DNA from: Ciona intestinalis
Lineage: Eukaryota; Chordata; Ascidiacea; Phlebobranchia; Cionidae
Direction of reading: 5' to 3'
DNA length: 64,000 nt
Assembly (NCBI RefSeq): GCF_000224145.3
Contig: NC_020173.2
Coordinates: 3,387,620 to 3,451,619 of the forward strand
Shown here: positions 34,301 to 44,300 of the stretch, piece after piece
Numbering within the stretch: the stretch's first letter is position 1
Layout of the letters: every line of letters begins with the position of its first letter
Notes under the pieces: generated by a model
Told to the model about the DNA's origin: nothing
Database searches by the model: none
The model's input: only the letters and a program-made list of their open reading frames with translations
Made by a program: the position numbers and the translations under genes

Positions 34301-36456
34301 TAAGAAACAGAGGTTTAGGGACAAGGATCTGAGAGGTTTAGATTGATCTAGTGATTAACCCAGATGTGATAGGAAGCTTTAAGCAGCTGATCCAAAAACC
34401 CTTTGCAACAGCAAGGCCAGGAAATGGAAATGGGTGGCTCTTCTGGGACTGATTACATGCTGATATACATGACACATGCATAACCTATGCTATGTGGTAA
34501 TAATAATAATGCATTGGTTGTGTATGTGTATAATAGCATATGTATCCTAATGACAAATTTCACCAGTACAGTTTATCTAACACACATAATAAATCTGATC
34601 AATATACATGAAATTTAATAACTACACCATATGAAAATAAACATTGATACAACTTGCTAGGCAAGCTCAAACTTGTATTTGAAAGGCTCACAGCTACAAA
34701 GCCACTATTGACAATCTCACAATGGAACTTTCGTTTTACGATAATTATAGTAAATGTATGTTGTCAAATAGCAATTAAATGGGATTAAATGCCATGGTCT
34801 TGTTTTTTTGCCAAGAAATCACCTTAACATGACAAACTCTTTACAATAATTGCTATTATTTAGGATAATACAGAACAATTGCTGGAAAACGACCTAAATT
34901 AAGAAACCAGCTCATGATTGGACAAGGTCCAAGCGTAACAGAGAGGTAAAAAATACCAGGAAAGAAAAGGTTGCCCTTTGAGTAACAATTTGTTTCCAGA
35001 AATAACATTTACACCTTTTCACCTTAGGCACTGTCATTCATTCTCTGCGTAAGAGAATGTGCTGCAAAGGAATGTTTATGGAAATTGCAGCAATGCATAT
35101 TTTTGTACTGCATAAAAGAGGGATAAAACACAAGCCAAACAAGCAACAAATACATGTCTTAGATACACAAAAACTTTGCCATTTCATAGTAGTGTGAAAT
35201 GTTTCGATTAACTGTCATACAAGCTTACAGCTATGTTGCATTTATTTATATATCCCCAGAACATGCATAACTGAAATAGGCACGGCTAGATTATAAATAC
35301 ATGTTTTAGCAACAAGCAAAGAAAGAATGCAATTAGTCAGTGTCATTTATACCCACCAAAATTCAATAGTTAATACCCATATCTAATTATAACACAACAT
35401 GATATTAGTTTGAAATGCAATAACATTTCAGCGCATTTGTAGATTGCAAACTTATTATTAAACTGCAATTGCATGTGTAAGCTTATGTTTAAATAGGGTG
35501 TGTGACTGTGTGTATATGATGCTGCATGAAACACAAACAATATGCAACTGTAATGTAAACAAAAAAGGCAGGATATTTATAATAGATAGGCTATGCAAAT
35601 TATGCATACCATGTTGGTTGCTACAAAGTACATTTTTATTAATGTTCAGACATACTACAGCCATGCTGAAAGATTGAAAACACAATGATTCATACTACTT
35701 AGCTCTTAACTAGTTAACATCATATGCTTTTAAGCAACCACACGAAAAGTCTGCTGTAAACCAAGCTGCATCTGAATCATGCATGTGACGTACTAATGGG
35801 GATTTCTTTTCATTTTAATTGATGCCTAAACTGTATGACAACTATCATGCTTATTACACCAGTGATTCAAACTTTACTGCATTTTGTCTAATTCTTAGCA
35901 ACGTAACTTGCTTGTGTAAAACCAAGCATACTTTATTACTTTTGAGGGCTTTGAATATTGCACAGATAGTATGTGTGTACCATATTTTGGGTGAACTAGT
36001 AAGCACTTTTAAATTACACACATGAAATTTAGATATGTACATTAACAGGTGTTGCCACTTCTATACATCTAAAACTTATACATGTTCTTCTTATGCACAA
36101 GTGACCAAAAAAATGTCTATAAAATTGTTCGAAAAATAAGCGTATTAACAAAATGTAAACTTATTTGAAACACTTACCTTAAAAACATCCGAAAAAAAAC
36201 CATAACCAAGTTCTTCCAAATTGAAGTCATCAATCCTAGCCAGCGTAGAGACTGCATTTTGAACAGCATTAAAATGAGATATATTCAAGCTTCGACGGCG
36301 AACGCTAGCCGATTGAGATCTGCTATCTGCTGGCAAAGATGATCTCATTACGACTGGAGGGTTTATTACTGGTTGTTGGGATTGTGGTGGAGTTTCTGCT
36401 GATTTTTGATCCGGTTTTGTAGATTGTTCTTCCTTGTTAGTATCCATATCGACCAT
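19378..36456 (-). CDS. TESK: TESK-family dual-specificity protein kinase, 11 exons, 893 aa
   Basis: Exons, in transcript order: 36178-36456, 31579-31700, 29037-29085, 28805-28954, 27638-27820, 25705-25920, 24080-24188, 22378-22517, 21794-21955, 20871-21027, 19378-20492 (2682 nt, all phases agree). The kinase domain is about 75-358: glycine loop GYGFFSDV (84-91), catalytic Lys106 in [28 protein letters not shown], catalytic loop HRDLTAKNCLVR (Asp196), DLG at 222-224 in place of DFG, activation segment GTPYIIAPE (243-251), then DIFSYG and LPRSSDFGL. The HRDLTxKN loop and the LPR..DFGL motif mark the LIMK/TESK group; the absence of LIM or PDZ domains and an N-terminal kinase point to TESK. The tail keeps the family motifs LSRSFSDI and NPFSALE, then a FDL motif. 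Family members phosphorylate cofilin and act on actin. The last 370 residues are Ser/Thr-rich and lineage-specific. Confidence 0.9.
21466..21657 (-). mobile_element. Miniature inverted-repeat element copy (orientation B)
   Basis: 'aaggtgggggaagacgggat', then 'tttagcacat', 'tttgtttactaccgaatggg' and 'gtcccatcttcccccacac'. It lies in the TESK intron between exons 9 and 10, upstream of the acceptor of exon 10. Confidence 0.8.
22007..22109. repeat. Direct duplication of about 52 bp in a TESK intron
   Basis: 'gggttgggatatta.caaaaa' through 'attaaaaattgttgtgtcaatt' occurs twice in tandem, essentially identical. It looks like a recent local duplication. Confidence 0.85.
22715..22980. repeat. Diverged tandem repeat, period about 137 bp, A-rich
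   Basis: 'gaccaaagcctgaaacaatatt' begins at about 22737 and again at about 22874, each followed by A-rich sequence and then 'taa.tccagt.t'. It is intronic in TESK. The long minus-strand ORF over it is a by-product of low complexity. Confidence 0.65.
23613..23804 (-). mobile_element. Miniature inverted-repeat element copy (B)
   Basis: Left end 'ctgtggggtatgatagaaca', core 'atatccaaatatcctgatcg' and 'acaacggtctatgggagtc', right end 'gtcccatcttcccccacctt'. It lies in the TESK intron between exons 7 and 8. Confidence 0.8.
24391..24582 (+). other. Short protein-like ORF in a TESK intron, plus strand
   Basis: The frame after an in-frame TAG encodes a polar, aromatic-rich peptide ([19 protein letters not shown], later [20 protein letters not shown] and WFDAE, stop TAG). 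There is no ATG start in frame. Composition is more protein-like than nearby random frames. It could be an exon on the opposite strand, a decayed mobile-element fragment or chance. Confidence 0.2.
25955..26135 (+). mobile_element. Miniature inverted-repeat element copy (A)
   Basis: 'ggggggtaagatgggacaa', 'tttggtaataaacaaagaa', a doubled 'aaaacagctttgt' in the middle, and right end 'attccatcttacgccatagt'. It sits 30 bp upstream (transcript sense) of TESK exon 6. Confidence 0.75.
26140..26332 (-). mobile_element. Miniature inverted-repeat element copy (B), adjacent to an A copy
   Basis: 'agggcgggggaaaacgggac', 'tttgtttactaccaaatggg', 'gtcccatcttcccccattct'. It lies head to tail with the copy at 25955-26135, so the two form a larger inverted arrangement. 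Confidence 0.8.
27860..28051 (+). mobile_element. Miniature inverted-repeat element copy (A)
   Basis: 'agggtggggaggatgggata', 'ggtagtaaacaagcacattc', 'agaccgttgttaattgttta', right end 'ggtgtccaatcctaccacac'. It lies in the TESK intron, 40 bp upstream of exon 5's acceptor. Confidence 0.8.
28298..28355. promoter_or_regulatory. Inverted pair of CRE-like sites in a TESK intron
   Basis: TTACGTCATCG at about 28298 is mirrored by CGATGACGTA at about 28341, giving a 10-bp inverted repeat around ATF/CREB-type TGACGTA cores. A third 'aacgtcgtca' follows at about 28357. The segment could be a regulatory element; there is no further support. Confidence 0.25.
28515..28600. repeat. Dispersed repeat copy ('tctattttatatgtg..cttgggattcagacc')
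   Basis: Member of the family seen at 6145, 42758, 44885 and 63389: 'attctattttatatgtgcgag', 'gtacttgggattcagacc', 'aaagttggcccattgcc'. It is intronic in TESK. Confidence 0.5.
29102..29540. repeat. Left LTR (439 bp)
   Basis: Starts TGTTATTGGCG and ends CCCATAACA. It contains six tandem copies of the 7-mer CGCAATC (about 29394-29437); the other LTR has five. That one-unit difference plus a single A indel accounts for the 6-bp length difference. Its left edge lies 16 bp from the acceptor end of TESK exon 3. Confidence 0.9.
29667..30166. other. Assembly gap (500 N) inside the LTR element
   Basis: Exactly 500 N, probably a placeholder. The missing interior may be several kilobases if the retrotransposon is intact. 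Confidence 0.98.
30252..30684. repeat. Right LTR (433 bp)
   Basis: Starts TGTTATTGGCG and ends CCCAATAACA, followed by the target duplication AGAGT. It differs from the left LTR by one 7-mer unit and very few substitutions (for example gcattcg/gcattct). Confidence 0.9.
30690..31578. other. TESK intron 2 remainder, nothing else seen
   Basis: AT-rich intronic sequence between the LTR element and exon 2. No repeat or ORF was recognised. Confidence 0.5.
31924..32124 (+). mobile_element. Miniature inverted-repeat element copy (A), well preserved
   Basis: One of the cleanest copies: 'taggatgggggaagatggga', 'tggtagtaaacaaagaacat', 'gaccgttgttaattgtttaa', 'ggtgtcccatcttcccccac' and flanking TATA on both sides. 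It lies in TESK intron 1 and is useful as a reference for the consensus (about 195 bp). Confidence 0.9.
32125..36177. other. TESK intron 1, long, mostly featureless
   Basis: This holds 4 kb of intron between the exon encoding the glycine loop and the exon with catalytic Lys106. 32520-33350 is richer in G and C than the rest and shows overlapping open frames on the minus strand, without splice-consistent coding or a recognisable domain; it may contain a regulatory island or a decayed element. 33560-36150 is plain AT-rich sequence with short TA-rich runs. Confidence 0.4.
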
Positions 36457-38386
36457 TTCGGTTTAAAAATTCTGTTGTTTAATACCTTTTTGGAATGTTT
36501 AAAAAAGAGCTTGTATTTTCTTGATGTTGCTGGTGCTTGTATATTTCCTTGGTAAACGCACCATAGTTTGTTTCTAGTTTTAGTTCAGATCATTAATACG
36601 CCAAAACCTGTTCGGTTTTCTAAACAAAAAGGATAACATTAGCATATGTCTGCACACTAGCATACATTTAACAAAAGCTACTATTTCTGATACTGTCCTA
36701 TTTTATAAACGCACACATTATACAGCCTACACTTACACTAACGTTCCGTTCTGCGATGTCTGTCTACCAAACAAACCATTAACCACATTTGCCGATCAAT
36801 GCAGACTTGCAGGAAAACAAAACCACTGGCGGCGGTGCGCTACATTTATTTTGACGAGCAGAAAAAATGCAGCACTGTCATGTAGCAAGGGTAAACAAGC
36901 CAGAAATTCTTACTTTATAGGTTAGTCTTGTAAACTATATCGTCTTTTTGGATTCGCAGTTTTACACAAACCTGTATTTTGAGAGACCGTTGTTACCACT
37001 GTCTTGATACACCACCTAAACCTTACATTTGCTGAATTTTGTAAAATACCACTTTACCCATTGCTACGATTTCTGAAGTCTGTTTTTTTAGAGATACGAG
37101 TGAACTTTAGGATAGCTGCTTTTGAAGCTTAAACCCAATCACAGACCTACAGAAGCTATGAGATTTACTTTTGTAAAAAAGGCTATCATGACTGAATCTA
37201 TAGGCTTATATTTATATTACAAGGCAAAACACAATGAGAAACTTTATAATATCGATGCCTATAAAATTAATAAGAAGAACGACTACTCTCAAAACCATGC
37301 AACATCGGCTTAACGAATTACACCTCGCTTGAAAAATTAAGCAGAGGTAATACGGTGGCCATGTATGGGGTAAGCGGAGACTAAATTGTACTTGAAATTG
37401 CATTCGACAAATCGTGGGAAATGGAAGATTAAAGGAAAATATTAGCTCAGTAAAATTATATTCAATTGCAAACAGGGGTTCATGAAAAACGAACACAGGT
37501 GTCTGGTGAATGCTTTGTAGGAGAAAACACCAGCAGTTCTTTGGTTGAGACGAATCACACCTAATTTTCCAAGCTGCATATGGCAGTGTGAAGAAAGCAG
37601 CTACAATGGTGCAGACTGTATCAGCACCTACAATTTTGAGAGGTGTTGTAACCAATTCCCCAGCGATAAGTAGACATTTCATTGACGAGAAGGGAATATT
37701 GCACTTTGGCGATCGAATGTACGTTACAATTCGGGTTAAAATCAATTCAGGCCGAAATGCCTTGGGTCGCCAAGATAAAAATACGTATTTCGAGTCTGGT
37801 TGTTTGCTTGTGTTGCAACTTCATATGCGCCGTTGATAATTTGAGAGTTAAAGTGCTGCGGTGAAAATACTGCGTGCGTACAAGTGCCAGGGTAGAGGAG
37901 GGGATTGGAACGCATGTGGTCGTCGAAAAAGAACAGGAATGAAAAACAGAAAATTGATGGCGGTTGAAAAGGATTCTAACTTCCATCGGATAAGTACTTG
38001 CCTAAAAGTAATGTTAAGATATTGTTAGAGTTCGTACATTATGCATAGCAGAAATCAAAATCTTTTATGTTTTGGAAACAACATAGTTAATCTACCTTTA
38101 GGTATTTTTAACTCAGTCTCACATTTCTTTACTATAATATATTATATTAGGATGGAGGGAGATGGGACATCTGTTCAATTTAATTTCTTGTCCCATTTGG
38201 TACTTAACAAAGAACATTTCCAGAATTATGTAATCTTATCCTCACGGCTTCCATAGACCTTGTTAATTGTTTAAAACACAAAGAGGATATTCAGGTATTA
38301 TGTGCTAAAGGTGTCCCATCTTCTCCCACATAACTATAACACACTAAACATGTTCATAGATAGTAGATACACAACCCACTATTTAA
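36457..38386. other. Intergenic: TESK promoter side and FCHO 3' flank
   Basis: This separates the TESK start codon from the FCHO stop codon; both genes are on the minus strand. 36700-36850 is somewhat GC-richer and may include the TESK promoter; no TATA box was seen. The open frame on the minus strand at 37212-37745 has no homology I recognise and no splice support. One miniature element lies at 38146. Confidence 0.4.
38146..38338 (+). mobile_element. Miniature inverted-repeat element copy (A), just past the FCHO stop
   Basis: 'aggatggagggagatgggac', 'gtcccatttggtacttaaca', 'taaaggtgtcccatcttctc'. It ends about 50 bp from the FCHO stop codon, so it probably lies in the FCHO 3'UTR or just beyond. 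Confidence 0.8.
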
Positions 38387-41300
38387 CTATAACAAACCTG
38401 ATACGAATTTTCTTTTGACCAAAGAGAGCCGATACCCTGCTCCAGTTAACTCAAAATCCGCTCCAGTTAAAGTTGCTCCATCAGACATAAACTGAACAGC
38501 TAATGCAGATGCCCTGCTTGGTCCATTTGAAAGCGAGAGCTTGCTTTTTAAATGGGTAGGAGCACTCATGCTGCTTACAGGAACAGGCATTTTCCACGAG
38601 AGTCGGTTTTGAGCACTCATCCTTGAAGAAAAGGATGGTTTAATGTTTTTTCTGCATAGGTTTTTACAGATACAATAATATTAGGAGGTATTTTTACAAT
38701 TCATTTAACTTTAACAAAACACAGATTTTCTGGTCATTACTAATATAACATGACAGCCAATATGTAAAATATGACTTTCATTTCCTACGTTTCGGTTTAA
38801 AACTAAAACCTTAACGCAGGGCAATGGTATTTAACTAAGTTTGAAAATTAATGATTTCTTAAGTAAAAACCAAAACCCAAAACATCTTGGTATAATGTTT
38901 TCAGAAAATATAAAATAATAGCTAGGAGCCTAAATAGGATAACATAAGTGAATGAATGTAACTAGTTTTATCCCCGCATGGCTGGAAAACGACAGTAGTT
39001 ATAACAGTGGTGTTCTATTTCATACACCTGCCAGCTTACAAGCACCATGTATGTTACTGTGTTTGTGAACATACCAGTTAGCTGTTGGAACAGATTGAAC
39101 ACTAGTTACACCACCATCAACAGGAACTATGATCTGTACATTCTTTAATGGCGGTAAATGAAGTTTTGTGTTGTACCTGTAAAATTGAACATATTTCCAT
39201 ACATTTTCTATTCATTTCTATACAAACTGACACTTATTTGTTAAACTGAAAAGGACTTTACAAGATTTCCTAAATCAAAGAGACCTAGACCTACATAAAG
39301 AAATGAAAAAAATCTATAGAATATGTTATAGTGTACTGTGGGGTAAGATAGAATACCTTCAGCACATAATACCCTACAATTCCTGATCATGTTTTTCATA
39401 ATCAACAACATTCTTCTAGTCGCGAGAAACTGGTTATATAATTCTTTGAATGTTATTTATTTACTACCAAACAGAATAAAAACACTTACCATCTTACCCC
39501 AAAATACTATATAGAAAACCCTAAAGCTGAGCATTACATCATAAACACCTAAAGTGTTGGGTACATTTGTTTGTACTTACTTATAATCGACAATAACATC
39601 AGTTGAATCTTTCTCACATTTCCATGAACTGGTTACATGTAACGGCACCATGTCATAACCTGATGCTGGGGTTAACTGGGGAAATTGGGATTTATGAAAA
39701 CATGAGTAAGTCTCATATCATATAATGCATATTTTATATCGGTAATTTTTTGTCTTTTTGTGCCATTAAAATTGACTTATAATTTTTAAAATGGACTGTG
39801 TAAAAAGATTGTAACATAATGGTTCAAAAAGCTAAATAAACAGATTGAAAAATGAAATTATACCTAAGTTACGGATACTATTTTTTCAAATATAAATATA
39901 ACATATGCTGTAACTGTGAACTGAACAGCAGTATTAAACATAATAATATACTCATATGTAAGGTCTAAAGTTAAACTAACTCACTTGGTACGACATGACT
40001 TGAATGTTGTAATATGGGGAGTTGGGATTCGCTTCTGTCATTTTCTTCACATGGTTTACCAATGCTGACATGTTAAAAAAGAAGGAACGGGATTCTGCTG
40101 ATAATTCGGATCCGTCTCTGCAGAATAAAATAATTTAAGGAAAACTTGAATTCTTTGTTTGGTCTATGCATTTATAAAGAGTCACAGCATGGTTTTACTA
40201 TAAAACAATATATAAATATTATTTTACTACATTATGTAGATAATGTTTAAATAATGTAATGCATTTGTGGCCATTATGTTGAACTAACTGGATGATAATT
40301 ATTTGTTTTGTTTTCACAGTACCTTAGTACCCTTTCAGTAATATACAAATTGGCCATCTACTGCAACCCACCCAAAAAAAAATTGAAAACAAAAAATACA
40401 TTTTTTTAATTCTTGTTTTAACTTACGCAAATATAAGGTTCGCGTTGGGAGCGAAATCCTTTATGTTCGAAACTCCTTTTACTTTAAAACTTAGAGTTGC
40501 AGGGTTAGGGTTGGAGGTGAAAGCCCGAACTATGCCAGCTGGGAATGACATTTGAACTTCACCGGTTATTTTCACCATACACCTGGAAAGTAGAGCTGTT
40601 TACTGTTGTGATAAGATGTTGTTTTGCCCTGAGCTGTTTTTGGAGTAAGTTTGGAGTAGAAAATAGAGGCCAGAGTGTTGTTTCTGGCCCACTCAGTAAA
40701 TAAAAGGCAAAGAATATATGACCTTGGGGTATAGTGTGGGGGATATGGTGTATGAGGAATATAGAATAAACATTAAAGTAGGGCATGTCAAACTATTATT
40801 TAAATTCAAAATCAAATGTTTGAATTGTGTTGAACTGATTCTGCCATGCAATTTTATAACAGCTGATTTTGGACATGTAATTAACTTCTTACAGTACATC
40901 TCAGCTACTGATATTGTATACAATGAAAAAGATAGTTATATTACTGAGCATATTATTGCAAAATTTAATTTATTAGTCCCAATATTTACTGATTAATGCA
41001 GTGCAGAAACTACCAACCTAGGTTTGGCGCTAATGGATATGATTCTCACCTTGTCTCATCAGACCCCTTGAAATAAGCATTCACTGTCTCAGTAAACGCA
41101 ACGGCAATTGGAATTGGATCTCCATGCATTAGTGTGAGGGGACTCGGACCTCGGGAAGAAGCGAAACTATCCATGGGTGTTCCTCCAATGGAGGAGAGAG
41201 AGGACCAACTCTCAGAGGATGCGAGAGGAGCAGAATGACTAGAGTTGTTAGCTGAAAAATTGGAAAGTTTTAAAAATGAAAAATTGGGAAGTCCTGTGCG

Positions 41301-44300
41301 TAGTCGTTCTTGTGTTTGTTGTTGGCTGAAAAAATTTGGAAGTTGGTAACAATAAGATATATTAACATGCATAAGCGCCAAACTGTTTAAATTCAAAGAT
41401 AGTTATACACACATTCCTATGAAACAAATTTGATCCCAATGTTTATTGATTAATCCAGTGCAGAAAAGTCCAAGGTTGGCCTGCCTACCCTGCTAACCAA
41501 GGTTTGGCGCCTACATAAACATATGCATGTTTTTTACTTTACCTTTTCCAAGGTCATCCCATGCTGTAGTAAGGGATAGATTTCGTGGTCTCTCAGTTTG
41601 TTCTGGCGTGTTTAGTTCAATGGAATCAACAGAGTTGTGAGATGGGGAAAGATGGTCACTGTTATGGTTGCTTGTGGCTGGTGAAGAAGTTACTATTTCT
41701 GCATCTTTCTCTGCAGATGACACAAACATGTAAAACAATATGAAGTATCAACTGTTTGGCATTTGACAATGCAATGTAACTTGAAAACTGCTATTTTTGA
41801 GCCTTTCTAATCACAGCATTGGTACAAAGTAACAAAGTGTGTCAAATTGCATGCCAACACTTTTCTCTTCTATTTACTATATATAATTGTGGTTCTATGC
41901 GAAAGCACATATTGGGACTTATAAACTGTGCCAATTTACAGTCTTTTGTGTTGTTAGACTAACCTGGCATTATGAAGAGATTATTGAGCGATACATTTGA
42001 AGAAGACTGTGGTATTGGAGTTGGGGTGAGATGATCTTTCTTGGCTGCTGTAGCTGGGGAGTCAGGTTTGGTGGAATATAATTCTAATATGGAGTCAGCT
42101 TTGCTGCTGTTCTTCCTTGGAGGTGGAGGAGCAGAAGACATGGAACCGCCTCCGAAGAGCTCGAGAAGTTCATCGCTCATGGATTTTTCTCTGTGTAGAA
42201 AGTGTGTGAATTCAAGTCTTTTTACATTTAAGAAGATTTTTTTTCAAAAATTAAAAAAATCTTAAATATATATAAAATATATAAACAAAGCACAAAAAAG
42301 TTCAGTGTTAAAGTACAACTAGCAGTTAAATCGATGAATATTTTGAACATGCAGTTCTGAAGCACTTGAATTACTATATGGAAAACCAGTATAACTTTAT
42401 TTCTTGAGTTTATTTAGTTTGAATGAACATTCGACATAAAACTCACTGTTTATCGGCTGCAGGGGAATCTTTGTTCTTTTTTGAGTTGTAATTCAAAGCT
42501 GTAAAAAAAAAACTTTAATTTTTGGCTAAAATATTTGGAAAACTTAGGTATTCATTGCAAACTTACAAAAAATAAAATAAATAAACAAAGCTGGACAGCG
42601 CAACATGGCACCAAAGCAAAGATAATAAAGCAAAGTTTCCATCTCATTGTTTGCAAACAAAAGAAACAGAAAAACAGAAGATTTTTGGCTAATCAAGGCT
42701 GTATAACTAAACATATTAAGTAATGTCTGACTGTACTACCTCATTCAAATGCACTCTACATGGGTCATGCTCTATACCTACAGCGCGTCATACCATGGGT
42801 CGTAAGATTTAGGCCAGAGATGACCCATGACCTCACTTATACAGAATTTGTGTATTTTTTGTCCTGTCTGATTAAAAACAAATGAATTCTAATCTAGAAG
42901 CAAATCAAAAGTAATCTGCATGCTGCATTCTGCTGGGGCAACTTAAAAAACTGAAAGTTGTTTTTGAGCAACCCCAAAGACCTACTCTTCCGTTTTGGGA
43001 TCGGTAATGGCGGGGGACCCTCAGAGGTGGGGGAAGTGCTCGAAAATGCCTCGTCAAAATTTACCCACTTTGTAGAGGGTGAAGAATTCGGGTCATGGGT
43101 TTGGGTAGTTGCGTCAAGGGTGGGGTCAGATTTTGGTCGGAATTGTGAGCTGGCTACGAGTTTACGCAAAGTTACTTTTTCTGGTGGGGTGGTAGGTTCT
43201 TGCGAGTTTTTTAAAGGTTTGGATGAGATGAAAGATTTCTTCTTAAACGGGCTTCCAGTTTCTTCTACTCCTGTTTCCTCATCAAGACGATCTAAAGAGC
43301 GACTCAAGCGTGATCGAGCAGAAATATCATCCTGTGAGTCGGAGTCAGATACAAACGCTCTGTTTCTGAACTGTTGTCTTGGTTTAATTGCTGGGATGTG
43401 TTTGGGGGACCCTGAGTGGGTAGGAGGGGTAAATGGAACAAATGCAGTCGAGAAACGGTTTTCTGCTGGTTGGAGATGCTTTGAAGATGATCTTCTCGGA
43501 GCAGGGACTGGATGTTGGGGTTCTTGGGATTTTTTCGAAGACGGGATTGTTGGGAGGACTTTTACAGCTCCTGGGGGTGGAGAAGATGGAGGTACAGGAG
43601 CTTTTCTTTTTTCTGAAGATTGATCCTCCGGAGTAAAAGAAGAGGGGTTTTCGGAGGTTGTTTTGGGCATGGGGGATGTAGGGGTAACTAGGGATGAAAC
43701 TGGGGTGCTGGGGACGCTTCTAGACTTGCTTGACTGTGAGAAAGTACGAGTTGGAGGAGAGAGAGTGTTTTTTATGCGGTTGGTCCTTTCAGATCTTCGT
43801 CCTGCCCAGCAAGTTGAAAATTTATAAAAAAAGATCTGTTTTTTTTTCACTGAATGATTGGAATTGTTGTTGTTTAGACAATAACTGGTTTAAAAAAGGC
43901 GATCCTAACTTGGGTATTTAATCATGGAAAATAAAGTTTTACTTACGTGAAAGACGTTTTCCACCCTAAAAAAACAAACAAAGGTTTTGTTTAAATTCAA
44001 TATAAAACCACATTGTTTATTTACAACCAATACAACACATATATATACATTAAACAGCATAACTGAATCCACAAAAGTAATGACAACACATTCAAACCTG
44101 GCTGCTTTGAATGTATTATAAAAGGTATAAGCACAGTAACGTGCATATACACAATGAAGCAACACGTAAAACGCATTTTCACACAACAATGCTATAATGA
44201 AATATATACAAACTACTGACTGACACACATTTTTTGTTCACTGTTTTAAACTGTAATATGAAAAGTGAATGATATATGAAATGTGGGTGACAGTTTTTCA

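Noticed and set aside
37212..37745. 177-aa minus-strand ORF between TESK and FCHO
   Set aside because: No recognisable domain, no splice-consistent neighbours, and the opposite strand is also open. Treated as chance, but a homology search would settle it.
42958..43623. 221-aa plus-strand ORF opposite FCHO exon 14
   Set aside because: Antisense shadow of a Ser/Pro/Lys-rich coding exon that is joined in frame to F-BAR and mu-homology exons.
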